From Rhodoplanes sp. Z2-YC6860 (lineage in GTDB: Bacteria; Pseudomonadota; Alphaproteobacteria; Rhizobiales; Xanthobacteraceae), in assembly GCF_001579845.1 (NCBI RefSeq), contig NZ_CP007440.1:7648029-7712028 (forward strand): DNA of 64,000 nt, in the 5' to 3' direction. The notes below the pieces were generated by a model. The model made no database searches. It saw nothing but the letters and a program-made list of their open reading frames with translations, and was not told where the DNA came from. Made by a program: the position numbers and the translations under genes. Below are positions 16,363-24,117 of the stretch, one piece after another; position 1 is the first letter of the stretch, and each line of letters begins with the position of its first letter.

Positions 16363-16980
16363 ATGGCTCTAGATGTACACGCGTTCGCTCAACTTCGACC
16401 CGCGCTGTTCCACTACACGGCGCGGGCCAACCTAGACTGCATCCGAGGCGAGCGCACGCTTTATAGCGTGAGGGCGCTGAAGCCAAATGGTTCTGCGGTG
16501 AGGCGTGCCTCGACGGTCACGCTGTCGCTAAATGGTAGGCCGGTTGTTGTGCGCGACCAGCGGTCGCTACAGCGAGGACACGTCGAGCTGATCGGTGACT
16601 GGACCTGGGAAACTCTGTTGAGCGAGCTTGATGCCCGCGTGTTCTTCTGGCCCGGGACCCGGGAAGCGCCGATCGGCTACGGCCAGAGGCTGGCGGGACG
16701 TTACCGGGCCGACGATCAAGTATTGCTGCGAGTTGTCTTACTCGATTTGCTCAAGGCAAACGGAGATCGTCCACCGCACTTCTGTCGTTACAATTCGGGA
16801 GCACCGCGGACCGTGGCGGGCCGAGCCAGTCCGCGTGGACCAGATACTTTTCAGCGTGCGTGCCGCGTGACGTACCCGCCGGGTAGTGTCGCGGAGGTCT
16901 CCTTTCTAGACCGCGTCATACTGCCTGCCAACGCCGAGTGCCAAGACGTGGCTGGCCTCTGGACGCCTCTGTTCTCGTAA
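16363..16980 (+). CDS. DUF7002-like protein, possible ADP-ribosyltransferase-like fold
   Basis: 205 residues. Recognisable blocks are LFHYTARANLDCIRGE near the N terminus, VVVRDQRSLQ in the middle, ARVFFWPGT, and RYNSGAPRTV followed by GPDTFQRA. These match the layout of DUF7002 proteins (LYH..., IRDQ..., RVFFW..., NSG..., TF...). The opening H-Y-T recalls RES/ART-type folds, but catalytic activity is inference only. The ATG at 16363 is chosen because the homologous region begins there; an upstream extension overlaps the divergent gene's promoter. It sits alone with a terminator downstream. Confidence 0.65.
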   Translation: MALDVHAFAQLRPALFHYTARANLDCIRGERTLYSVRALKPNGSAVRRASTVTLSLNGRPVVVRDQRSLQRGHVELIGDWTWETLLSELDARVFFWPGTREAPIGYGQRLAGRYRADDQVLLRVVLLDLLKANGDRPPHFCRYNSGAPRTVAGRASPRGPDTFQRACRVTYPPGSVAEVSFLDRVILPANAECQDVAGLWTPLFS

Positions 16981-17041
16981 ATGATTACCAGCGTCCCGTC
17001 GCGCACAGGCTGCCGGCTGGCCCTTCGAGACACGCTACGTA

Positions 17042-17080
17042 GCCCCCATGTCGTATCACGGTACGGGGGCAGACTTTTTA
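17042..17080 (+). terminator. Likely rho-independent terminator after the DUF7002-like gene
   Basis: GCCCCC (17042-17047) pairs with GGGGGC (17065-17070), with a weaker inner CGT/ACG pair, followed by AGACTTTTTA. It lies 62 bp after the stop at 16980. Confidence 0.55.
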
Positions 17081-17102
17081 TGCGGCGATCCCACGCGCGC
17101 GC

Positions 17103-17555
17103 CTACTCAACATGAATTGTCGAGGAATAGACAAGCCGAGGACCCGCCTTGATCTCCTCGATGGAGCCGTTTCTATAGTCGGGCGTGATAGAGATCTCGA
17201 TCGGATAGGTGTCTGAGGTCATAGGCTTGCTGTGAAATGAAAAAGGGCCGGCTGAAAATCTTCGTTCTCTGACAGCAACTATAAATCCGACAACACCTCG
17301 CGAGTCCGTAGCGCCCATGCAGTCCCCTTCGCATGCTGGTAACCCGCGGGCCAGACGCTGCTGCGCATCTGGTAGCCAAGGTTTCTTTATATTGACAAAC
17401 AGCAGCGTCCCGTCAGGTACGTCAGTGTAACCGCTTATCGTCGGAAATTGGCCTCCGCTTACCGAAAGCCTGAAGCTGTAGGCCCAGGCGCTAGCCGCGA
17501 ACCCGCTGGCGAGAGTGACCATCGCCAGAACTCTGATACCGCTTATGCAATTCAT
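17103..17555 (-). CDS. Secreted hypothetical protein
   Basis: 150 residues with a signal peptide (hydrophobic VLAMVTLASGFAASAWA, cleavage likely near residue 25). The mature part is beta-rich with one cysteine pair (ACEGDC) and no family I recognise. The Shine-Dalgarno GGGGAG, 8 bp before the ATG, lies in the 3' arm of a GC-rich hairpin, so translation may be controlled. It faces the DUF7002-like gene convergently. Expression and function are unknown. Confidence 0.6.
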   Translation of the reverse strand: MNCISGIRVLAMVTLASGFAASAWAYSFRLSVSGGQFPTISGYTDVPDGTLLFVNIKKPWLPDAQQRLARGLPACEGDCMGATDSRGVVGFIVAVRERRFSAGPFSFHSKPMTSDTYPIEISITPDYRNGSIEEIKAGPRLVYSSTIHVE

Positions 17556-17561
17556 ACTCAG

Positions 17562-17585
17562 CTCCCCGTCCTGGTGATCGGGGAG
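17562..17585 (-). promoter_or_regulatory. Hairpin covering the Shine-Dalgarno of the secreted-protein gene
   Basis: In the minus-strand transcript CTCCCCG pairs with CGGGGAG (7 bp) around ATCACCAGGA. The 3' arm contains the ribosome-binding sequence of the gene that starts 6 bp later. This arrangement could mask translation. Confidence 0.4.
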
Positions 17586-17978
17586 TTGGAAATTCCGCAG
17601 TTAAGGGAACGCTGCGGTCTTTAGCCTTTCGGCCTGAACATGCACCGCAGCCTCCCCGACCGTAGGGTCGAGGAGTGCGGATCACGACCGCACAACAACG
17701 TAACTGCGGGGTTTCCACGCCCCGGAGCGGCCATTTCGGCGGCCCCGATCGAGACAATACCGGAAGCAGGGACAGAATTACATGGGGTACTCAGGCCGCG
17801 CGCCGTCAAAAACTACCGCTTGGAAGCGACGCACGCGACCGCTGGACCGGCGGGTCCGCAGGCGGGCCATCGCGAAACCCGGCCTCAAACCGGAGCGCAA
17901 GGGATTCGAAACGCAGCCGGTCCTTTTGTTAATGCGGCTTCCCTCGGTAGTCCCACATCCGCACTTCCTAAGCGGTTA
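17586..17978. other. 393-bp stretch without an identified gene
   Basis: This lies between the secreted-protein promoter and the 3' end of the replication-initiator-like gene. Overlapping frames exist on both strands, but their arginine/proline-rich composition and lack of ribosome sites speak against coding. No RNA or promoter could be supported. Confidence 0.45.
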
Positions 17979-18509
17979 CTATGAGGTTCTTCCTGTGGGC
18001 TCGCAGTCTTTCTGTTGCAAGTCCGCAGGATTATCCTTGCGAGCTCGCAGGATTTTGCCTCTTGGAGATGTGCGGCGCTTCAAAGTCATCGGGTCAGTCT
18101 CCAGATGCCCCAACTTCATCCGGTAACGATTTGATGTTTTGCGACCGCGGCCATGAACGACTTCAATTAGGGCGAGCGATTCCAGCGTTTGCAAAGCCCG
18201 CCATACAGTCGAGCAATTTCGGTTTGTGTCGGTAGCCAAACGTTCGATGGCCGGCCAAGCTTCTCTGGTTTTTGAGTTGAAGTATCGGGAAAGGGCAATG
18301 GCAACCGCATATGTCGCGCCAGACAGATTAGGATAGCTTGCGCATATCAAGAGCCAACCCTCTTTCGCCTGTTGGAAGCCACCGTTCTTGGACTGCTTAG
18401 CGTTCGCCTCGGACATCAGATCGTGCTGCGGCAACTGGGCAGGACTCGCGCCTGCAAATCTCGGAGCTGCACGCATTGGAAAGCTTTGTACAAGGCGACC
18501 ATCAGTCAC
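17979..18509 (-). CDS. Replication-initiator-like helix-turn-helix protein (HTH_36 type)
   Basis: 176 residues from a GTG at 18509 that overlaps the previous stop by 8 bp; an ATG at 18416 (145 residues) is an alternative start. The core (about residues 45-125) shows a winged HTH of the type found in plasmid and phage replication proteins: LSGATYAVAIALSRYFNSKT, then AWPAIERLATDTNRNCSTVWRALQTLESLALIEVV. The C-terminal tail is Lys/Arg-rich. Its own 3' coding region contains three 22-bp iteron-like repeats. Third gene of a minus-strand operon behind the AlpA-like gene. Probably replication or control functions of a former mobile element. Confidence 0.65.
   Translation of the reverse strand: MTDGRLVQSFPMRAAPRFAGASPAQLPQHDLMSEANAKQSKNGGFQQAKEGWLLICASYPNLSGATYAVAIALSRYFNSKTREAWPAIERLATDTNRNCSTVWRALQTLESLALIEVVHGRGRKTSNRYRMKLGHLETDPMTLKRRTSPRGKILRARKDNPADLQQKDCEPTGRTS
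18000..18065. repeat. Three imperfect 22-bp direct repeats (iteron-like)
   Basis: The units start at 18000, 18022 and 18044 and share (T/C)CGCAG at the same offset plus a following GATT in the last two. Adjacent units agree at about 13 of 22 positions. The 22-bp period equals two helix turns and is not a multiple of three, so it is not a protein repeat. They lie inside the 3' end of the replication-initiator-like gene. Confidence 0.4.
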
Positions 18510-18987
18510 TATTCGCCATCCCAGGTTGGGGGGCGGACTGCTGGGTGGACCGATTTCCTTCCGTCAGTCTCTTGGCACCGCTTCTTCCTGATTTTGCATC
18601 TGACGCCGACGCGCCACCCCCTCTCGAGCGCCAAAGTCGAAGACGAGGGGTCCCATGCTTGTTGTCCTCGATCGTAAACTTGGCAACTTCGCCGATCGAG
18701 CGAACGCGGATGGCTTCAATCCCGTCGCGGAATGCAACAAGGGATAAGCTCGGGTCGTAACCGGCTTCGCACAACGCACGGCACAGTGAGAGTATCGGCG
18801 TGTAACCGGACATCGAAATCCCAGCCACACAGCAACTTGTCTCAATAAGCTCCGCGCGAAGCGCCGCTTGTCCCGAGCACGAGCATGATTTAGCGGTAGG
18901 GCTGACGCGGTTCTCGATCCCGCCTCTGCCCTGCGCCTCCTCACCGTTCGAGCGGTGGCGGAGGCGCTTCGCTTTTCTAGCGCTCAC
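18502..18987 (-). CDS. Hypothetical protein of the AlpA/HTH operon
   Basis: 161 residues. The start at 18987 overlaps the AlpA-like stop as ATGA, so translation is coupled. The N-terminal third is Arg-rich and low in structure. A compact middle segment (MSGYTPILSLCRALCEAG, then YDPSLSLVAFRDG, then IRVRSIGEVAKFTIEDN) resembles short hypothetical proteins common in alphaproteobacterial mobile islands, so the functional start may be the internal ATG of that segment. No enzymatic motif is visible. Confidence 0.55.
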   Translation of the reverse strand: MSARKAKRLRHRSNGEEAQGRGGIENRVSPTAKSCSCSGQAALRAELIETSCCVAGISMSGYTPILSLCRALCEAGYDPSLSLVAFRDGIEAIRVRSIGEVAKFTIEDNKHGTPRLRLWRSRGGGASASDAKSGRSGAKRLTEGNRSTQQSAPQPGMANSD

Positions 18988-19244
18988 TTCTCGCTTGCCA
19001 CGCCAAGTTTCGAGTGAGCTGTTGAAAGTGCATTCAGGAACTTGGAGTTTGCATCCGACGTATCACGAGTTGTGCGCGAAGCCAGCCAAGCGTCTAGATC
19101 GACTAACCGGTAGACCACCCTACGTCCGAGCTTGCAGTAGACCGGCCCATTTCCGTTTAGCCGGAGTTTCGCAAGCGTGCTTTCGGATAGACCGACGAAG
19201 CTAGCAGCAGCTTTGGCGGAAACAACCTTCGGCGAAGCCGTCAT
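18984..19244 (-). CDS. AlpA/excisionase-like helix-turn-helix protein
   Basis: 86 residues. A MerR-like DNA-binding helix-turn-helix fills the first 55 residues: VVSAKAAASFVGLSESTLAKLR followed by GPVYCKLGRRVVYRLVDLDAWL, the pattern of HTH_17/AlpA proteins. Such proteins act as excision factors or regulators of integrases in islands and prophages. First gene of a three-gene minus-strand operon (ATGA overlap, then an 8-bp overlap). No integrase is found nearby, so a direct role in excision cannot be confirmed. Confidence 0.8.
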   Translation of the reverse strand: MTASPKVVSAKAAASFVGLSESTLAKLRLNGNGPVYCKLGRRVVYRLVDLDAWLASRTTRDTSDANSKFLNALSTAHSKLGVASEK

Positions 19245-19351
19245 TTCGAGCCCTCTCCATGCAAATCCGTGAACGCCAACGAACGTGGCTGCAACGTGAT
19301 CTACATCGAAGAATTTCGGTACAAAGACGCGGTCAGAAACCAGCGCGAAAT

Positions 19352-19384
19352 AGACAGAAATCCCGTTTTGTGGATTTTCTGTCT
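19352..19384 (-). terminator. Hairpin at the stop codon of the 316-residue island protein
   Basis: On the minus strand AGACAGAAAATCC pairs with GGATTTCTGTCT (12 bp, one bulged A) around ACAAAACG, followed by ATTT. The 5' arm overlaps the TAG stop at 19383. The T-tract is weak, so it may act with Rho or serve as an mRNA-stabilising stem. Confidence 0.5.
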
Positions 19385-20333
19385 ACGGCAGCTGCCGAAA
19401 CCTGTCGTAGTATGGCTTGAGCTTTTCACCGATCGCCGCGCGGCTTGGCTCGACACCGTGGGTCGATTTAAACCAAGTTTGGAAGTGCTGGATTGCTGCT
19501 TCTTTCTTTTCTGGCAACTGACGTTGCTCGATGAGCGCGGCCACTTCCAAATGGAACGAGTCCCAAGCGTACGGCGGCCGACCGCGGCGATTTTGCTGCG
19601 GGAGTTTGGCAGATGCTTCGCTCACCACGTAACTGTCGCCTACCCGTTCGACGCCAGCTACCGGCACCCGATCACCTGGAAAGCAAGAAAGCACATCAAC
19701 AGTCTTCAGCACGACATGGCAGTAAAATTTCGAACCGTTGCTCGCCGAACTCGCTTCAAAATCCATCCCCGTTAATGTCCAGAATGACGACGGAATTTTC
19801 TGGATCGGGTAGTCCAAGAAATCTCTCTCGTCGCGATCCAGCCATTCTTGGATGTTTTTCTGATCATATCCCGGCAGAAGCCGGCCCATCGCTTGCAGTT
19901 CTCCACGCTTCAGAGCCACAAATATTTGGGATGACGAATATTCAAGACCTTGCTTGTACTTCGTGCGCCAAGCGGCGAGTTCCTGCTGATAGATCTCCGT
20001 GTCTTTCCGCTCCCCTTCGAATCTTGCCTTTTCTTCAGTACTTAAACCTGGGAAGCGCAGCAGTTGATCGTAGTGCGACAGGGACAACGGTATCTGTTCA
20101 TCCACCATGGCAAGGTATCGAGGATCGGGAGGGATTCCGATTCGATCGGCCTCCTCGTCCGAAATTTCCGGGAAAGGGATCTCGATCGCTAAACCCGCGG
20201 CAACTTCTCCATCGTGGATTTCTTGGCCGTCTTCGTTGAAGTCAGGCTTTGGCAGTCGTTGGAAAGCGACCCAATACAACACCTCTCCTAGAAAGATGTG
20301 TTCAGGCACGGGGACTGGCTGCAAAAACAACAT
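19383..20333 (-). CDS. Hypothetical island protein with C-terminal RGRPP...KLKPYY module
   Basis: 316 residues. The N-terminal two thirds are acidic and helical with no recognised fold. The C-terminal 75 residues carry RRGRPPYAWDSFHLEVAALI, LPEKKEAAIQHFQTWF and EPSRAAIGEKLKPYYDRF, a module that recurs in hypothetical proteins next to tRNA genes and in islands of Bradyrhizobium-like bacteria and may bind DNA (AT-hook-like RGRPP). AAGG lies about 6 bp before the ATG. It is the gene nearest the tRNA-Arg, the place where an integrase would be expected, but it has no recombinase residues. Confidence 0.62.
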   Translation of the reverse strand: MLFLQPVPVPEHIFLGEVLYWVAFQRLPKPDFNEDGQEIHDGEVAAGLAIEIPFPEISDEEADRIGIPPDPRYLAMVDEQIPLSLSHYDQLLRFPGLSTEEKARFEGERKDTEIYQQELAAWRTKYKQGLEYSSSQIFVALKRGELQAMGRLLPGYDQKNIQEWLDRDERDFLDYPIQKIPSSFWTLTGMDFEASSASNGSKFYCHVVLKTVDVLSCFPGDRVPVAGVERVGDSYVVSEASAKLPQQNRRGRPPYAWDSFHLEVAALIEQRQLPEKKEAAIQHFQTWFKSTHGVEPSRAAIGEKLKPYYDRFRQLP

Positions 20334-20484
20334 TCCGACCGCCTTGTTAGGAGAGCGATCGATTGTCGGAGGCGCTCTTAGCTAAGCCGAACGACACGGT
20401 GCTGCCCCGGTGCTGCCCAAAACGTTTGCCGAGTCAACTGGCAGAAAAACGATCAGAAATTCTGTTGCTGTTTCAAACGTTTGT

Positions 20485-20561
20485 TGGCGCGCCCGAAGAG
20501 ATTCGAACTCCTGACCCCTAGATTCGTAGTCTAGTGCTCTATCCAGCTGAGCTACGGGCGC
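20485..20561 (-). tRNA. tRNA-Arg(ACG)
   Basis: 77 nt including an encoded CCA. The cloverleaf is read on the minus strand: acceptor GCGCCCG/CGGGCGC, D-arm GTAGCTCAGCTGGATAGAGC, anticodon stem CTAGA/TCTAG with loop CTACGAA (anticodon ACG, read as ICG), T-arm with GTTCGAATC, discriminator G and CCA. Its 3' end points toward the accessory region to the left, as expected for an island attachment site. Confidence 0.96.
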
Positions 20562-20680
20562 CTGCCGTTTCCGCAAGGGAAAGTTCCGAGCCCAAAGGCG
20601 CGGAACGCGGCCTTAGCTAGCGGCTTCGTTCCCTATTGGCAAGGGTTGCGGGCCGTTGAGTTACCGATGAGGTAACAGGC

Positions 20681-20723
20681 CCCCTCCCCGACCCTCCCCT
20701 ACACGCGGGAGAGGGAGCGCACC
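20681..20723. repeat. Dispersed GC-rich repeat, half copy
   Basis: The C-rich/G-rich pair CCCCTCCCCGACCCTCCC...GGGAGAGGGAGCGCACC is nearly identical to the right half of the element at 55649-55757. It lies just behind the histidine kinase stop and may form a hairpin at the transcript end. Confidence 0.6.
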
Positions 20724-20735
20724 ACCGATGTTGCA

Positions 20736-22253
20736 TCAGGCCCTGGCCCGGGCCGGACGGTGGGCTTCGAGGTCCACGGCGCGGTCCGGGATGGTGAACT
20801 GGAACGTCGCCCCGATGGTACCCTCGACAAGGCCGATCTCGCCGCCATGGGCGCGCACCAGCTCGCCCGCGATGACGAGGCCCAAGCCCGTGCCGCCGGT
20901 GCGGGCCGAGCTTTGGAACGGCTTGAACAGGTGCTCTCTCGCCTTGGCGGGGAAGCCCGGTCCGGTGTCGGAGACCTCGACCACCACCACGGCGCCCTCG
21001 CGGCGGCCGGTGATGCGCACCTGATCGCGCGACGGATCGTTCGGCGCCCGCGTCTCCAACGCCTGCACGGCGTTGCGCGCGAGATTGAGCAGAATGCGCA
21101 GCAGCTGGTCCGGGTCGGCATCGACCATCAGATCGCGCTCGATCGCGGTGATCCAGCCGATGCGATCGTCGGCAAGCTCCAGCGTGTCGCGCACCTCGGC
21201 AACGATCGGCTCGAGCGCGGTCTCCTCGCGGTCCGGTGGCGGCTCCTGCGCCCGGCCGTAGGACAGCGTCGATTCGCAGAACGCGATGGCGCGCTCCAGC
21301 GCGCGCATCAGCTTCGGTGCAAAGCGCTGCACCCGCGGGTCGGGCACCATCGTGAGGCCTTCGGAGAACAGCGACGCCGAGGTGAGCAGGTTGCGCAGGT
21401 CGTGGTTGATCTTCGAGACCGCGAGGCCCAGCGCCGCAAGGCGGCTCTTCTGCTGCAGCATCGAGGAGAGATCGGCCTGCATCGAGGCGAGTTCGGTCTC
21501 GGCGAGCCCGATCTCGTCACGGCGCTTGGAGACGCTGATAATGCGCGAGGAATTCTCCGGATCGGCGCGGAACGCCATCATGTTGGCGGTGATGCGCCGC
21601 ATCGGCCGCACCAGCAGGTAATGCAGCGCGAGGTAGACCAGCATCGCGGTGATGCCGGAGATCAGCAGCGAGAGCAGCAGGATGTTGGTCGAGAAGCGGA
21701 TCATCGCCTGGCGCAGCGGCTTCTCGTCCATCACGATTTCGAGGAAGTCGCCGCCCATCGGCGCCGGGCCGACCACGCGCATGGCGTCGTCGTCGCTGCA
21801 AAGAAGCGTGACGAAGGCGTCGGCAATGGCGCGATGCCAGGGCATGTCGCGCATGTCGATCTCATGATTGACGTGCGGCGGCATGTCGGAGACCGCAAGC
21901 AGGCGGCGCTGATGGCCCATCTTCATCGCCACGCCATGAGCGCCGACGCTCGCGAGGATTTGCCGCGCCAGGCTCTCCGGCACCATGCCGCTTGGCGCTG
22001 CGTCGAGCACCAGCGCCGCGGTGTGAGCTGCGGCGAGGCGATCGTTGAGCCAGTTCAGCCGGAACGTCGCGATCGAAGGCACATAGATCAGCACTTCGGC
22101 CAGCATCACGAACAGCACGGTCAGCAACAGCAACTTGCCGGAGAGGCCAAGCCTGACCGGGCCGGGCCCCACCGGGCGCTGCGGCTGTTCCTTTTCGGTC
22201 TCCGGCGATGGGGCGGGAGACGCCGCCATCGGGACCGGTTCGTGTCTCGTCAT
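20736..22253 (-). CDS. Orphan membrane sensor histidine kinase
   Basis: 505 residues. A transmembrane helix near residues 38-58, a periplasmic sensing region to about 185, a second helix (ILLLSLLISGITAMLVYLAL), a HAMP linker, a histidine box KINHDLRNLL and an ATPase domain with N box NLARNAVQAL, G1 DTGPGFP and G2 GTGLGL. The ATG at 22253 has GGAG just upstream. No response-regulator gene adjoins it, so the partner must be encoded elsewhere. The signal is unknown. It follows the flavoprotein gene by 46 bp on the same strand and may be co-transcribed with it. Confidence 0.9.
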   Translation of the reverse strand: MTRHEPVPMAASPAPSPETEKEQPQRPVGPGPVRLGLSGKLLLLTVLFVMLAEVLIYVPSIATFRLNWLNDRLAAAHTAALVLDAAPSGMVPESLARQILASVGAHGVAMKMGHQRRLLAVSDMPPHVNHEIDMRDMPWHRAIADAFVTLLCSDDDAMRVVGPAPMGGDFLEIVMDEKPLRQAMIRFSTNILLLSLLISGITAMLVYLALHYLLVRPMRRITANMMAFRADPENSSRIISVSKRRDEIGLAETELASMQADLSSMLQQKSRLAALGLAVSKINHDLRNLLTSASLFSEGLTMVPDPRVQRFAPKLMRALERAIAFCESTLSYGRAQEPPPDREETALEPIVAEVRDTLELADDRIGWITAIERDLMVDADPDQLLRILLNLARNAVQALETRAPNDPSRDQVRITGRREGAVVVVEVSDTGPGFPAKAREHLFKPFQSSARTGGTGLGLVIAGELVRAHGGEIGLVEGTIGATFQFTIPDRAVDLEAHRPARARA

Positions 22254-22299
22254 GAACTCCGTGCGTTTCCGCACGTCCTCGACGCGCTATGGGCAGGCC

Positions 22300-23751
22300 C
22301 TAACCGAAGCGCCTCAGCAAGCCCGACAGTCGCCGCACCCAGGAAGTCGATAATTTGGGCGCGAAGAAGGAGATGGCGGCCCGTTTACCCACCTCCATAT
22401 AGGTCGGGTAGGGTACAACCAAATCGGCCATGGCGCGAATATTGAGGCCATGGTTGATGGCCAGGGTCCAGGTGCTGATCTGCTCGGAAGCAGCCGCGCC
22501 GACGATGGTCACGCCCAGAATCAGCCCCTTGGTGTCGGTCACCACCTTGATGTGGCCGTGGGTTTCGCGCTCGGTCTGGGCGCGGTCGTTGTCGAGGTAG
22601 GGCCAGCGCAGCAGCCGGACCGCGCCGCCGTGCACCTCGTTGGCGCGCTCATAGGTCAGGCCGACATGCGCGAGTTCCGGTTCGGTGAAGGTGACGCGCG
22701 GGATCTCGTCCACCTGCAGGCCGACCGGCAGCCGGAACAACAGATGCTTGACCAGGAGCGCGGCCTGCTGCTGCGCCGAATGGGTCGAATGCGGCAGGCT
22801 GGTGACGTCGCCGATCGCGTAAATGCGGCGGTTGGTGGTGCCAAACCTTTTGTTCACCACGATCCCGGCCGGATCCACTTTGACGCGGGCGCTTTCGAGA
22901 TTGAGGCCCGCGATGTTGGGGCGCCGGCCGACGGCGACCAGGAGATCGGTGCCCTGGATGGTCTCCTCGGTGTCGCCCGCCAGCACCACCTCGATTCGCT
23001 GACGGAGCGTGCGCACCCGCTCGACCTTGACGCCGCCCCGGATGGTGACGCCCTCGCGCTCCAGCGCGTCGAGGACGATGGCGGCGCATTCCGGGTCTTC
23101 CTGGGCGAGCGGCTTGTCCAGCTCCAGCACCGAGACTTCGGAGCCCAGACGGCGGAATGCCTGAGCGAGTTCCAGGCCGCTCTGCCCGGCGCCGACGACG
23201 ATCAGATGCTTCGGCCGCTCGCGGGCCTCGAAGATCGTTTCGTTGGTGAAATAAGGACACTGGTCGAGGCCGGAGATCTCCGGCACCTGCGGCTTGGAGC
23301 CGGTGGCGATGATGAAGCGGCGGGCCCGCACCTCGAACCGGACGTCGTCGCCCCCATCGTGTCCTTGCCCGACCGCCACGGTGCGGGTGTCGCGAAACCG
23401 CGCCTCGCCCTCGATGACGCGCACGCGCAGGCCCGCAAGCCGCTCCCGCGACTCGTTTGGCGCGATCGCGTTGATGACCCGGTGAACGTGGTCGTTGACC
23501 TCGTCGAACTCGACGGCAGGCTTGGCGAGCTTGATGCCGAAGGGGCCGCTCGACCGAAACGCCTCGGCGCGGCGCGCCGCGGCCAGCATCGCCTTCGAGG
23601 GCACGCAGGCGGTGTTGAGGTGCTCGCCGCCCATGCGGCCCTTCTCGATCAGGACCACGGATGCGCCCAGCGCCGCAGCGGCCTCGGCCGCCGCAAGCCC
23701 CGCGGCGCCTGCGCCGATCACGCAAAGCTCGGGCTTCAACTCCTCAGCCAT
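22300..23751 (-). CDS. Flavoprotein disulfide reductase-like enzyme lacking one redox cysteine
   Basis: 483 residues of the dihydrolipoamide dehydrogenase/mercuric reductase family. FAD motif GAGAAGLAAAEAAA near residue 12, NAD fold VVGAGQSGLELAQAF near 180, second FAD motif IYAIGDVTSLP near 305, and a C-terminal dimerisation domain. The redox site reads GGEHLNTACVPSK where the family has GGxCLNxGCxPSK: the first cysteine is His, so the usual disulfide cannot form. It may be a non-disulfide NADH-dependent oxidoreductase, or use another thiol. The interface HxxxE pair of disulfide reductases was not seen (the C terminus reads WTLAINHGLNIRAMA). ATG at 23751 has GAGG upstream. Confidence 0.82.
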   Translation of the reverse strand: MAEELKPELCVIGAGAAGLAAAEAAAALGASVVLIEKGRMGGEHLNTACVPSKAMLAAARRAEAFRSSGPFGIKLAKPAVEFDEVNDHVHRVINAIAPNESRERLAGLRVRVIEGEARFRDTRTVAVGQGHDGGDDVRFEVRARRFIIATGSKPQVPEISGLDQCPYFTNETIFEARERPKHLIVVGAGQSGLELAQAFRRLGSEVSVLELDKPLAQEDPECAAIVLDALEREGVTIRGGVKVERVRTLRQRIEVVLAGDTEETIQGTDLLVAVGRRPNIAGLNLESARVKVDPAGIVVNKRFGTTNRRIYAIGDVTSLPHSTHSAQQQAALLVKHLLFRLPVGLQVDEIPRVTFTEPELAHVGLTYERANEVHGGAVRLLRWPYLDNDRAQTERETHGHIKVVTDTKGLILGVTIVGAAASEQISTWTLAINHGLNIRAMADLVVPYPTYMEVGKRAAISFFAPKLSTSWVRRLSGLLRRFG

Positions 23752-23872
23752 CCCAATCCTCGTCGTCAAAACCGCGCAAAGTCATGCAAATAGAGCCGCC
23801 GGTCAGGCGTCCGCCCATGTGGCTGATATTTGAGGTAAATCGCGGCCCTTGCCAACCCGGCGTGGCCTTCAT

Positions 23873-23901
23873 TTGACGCCCCCGCGCTGCGTCCTTATAA
23901 G
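23873..23901 (+). promoter_or_regulatory. rpmH promoter
   Basis: TTGACG and TATAAG separated by 17 bp, a near-consensus sigma-70 promoter. Transcription would start about 45 bp before the rpmH GTG. Confidence 0.7.
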
Positions 23902-23954
23902 CGCGCCCTTGACGGCGATACCGCCCCAGAGGGGGCGAACCGGAGATTTACCTC

Positions 23955-24089
23955 GTGAAGCGGACCTATCAACCCAGCAAGCTGGTGCGCAAGCGCCGTC
24001 ACGGATTTCGCGCCCGCCTCAAGACCACGGGTGGCCGCAAGGTTCTGGCAGCCCGGCGCGCTCGCGGACGCAAGCGGCTTAGCGCCTGA
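23955..24089 (+). CDS. rpmH: 50S ribosomal protein L34
   Basis: 44 residues, complete: opens [19 protein letters not shown] and ends in a Lys/Arg-rich tail, as in all bacterial L34 proteins. It starts with GTG at 23955. Part of the large ribosomal subunit. Followed 28 bp later by rnpA and then yidC, the conserved rpmH-rnpA-yidC order. A strong promoter precedes it. Confidence 0.97.
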   Translation: MKRTYQPSKLVRKRRHGFRARLKTTGGRKVLAARRARGRKRLSA

Positions 24090-24117
24090 TCCCGGCGCGG
24101 GCCTCCCCGCCGGTGAT

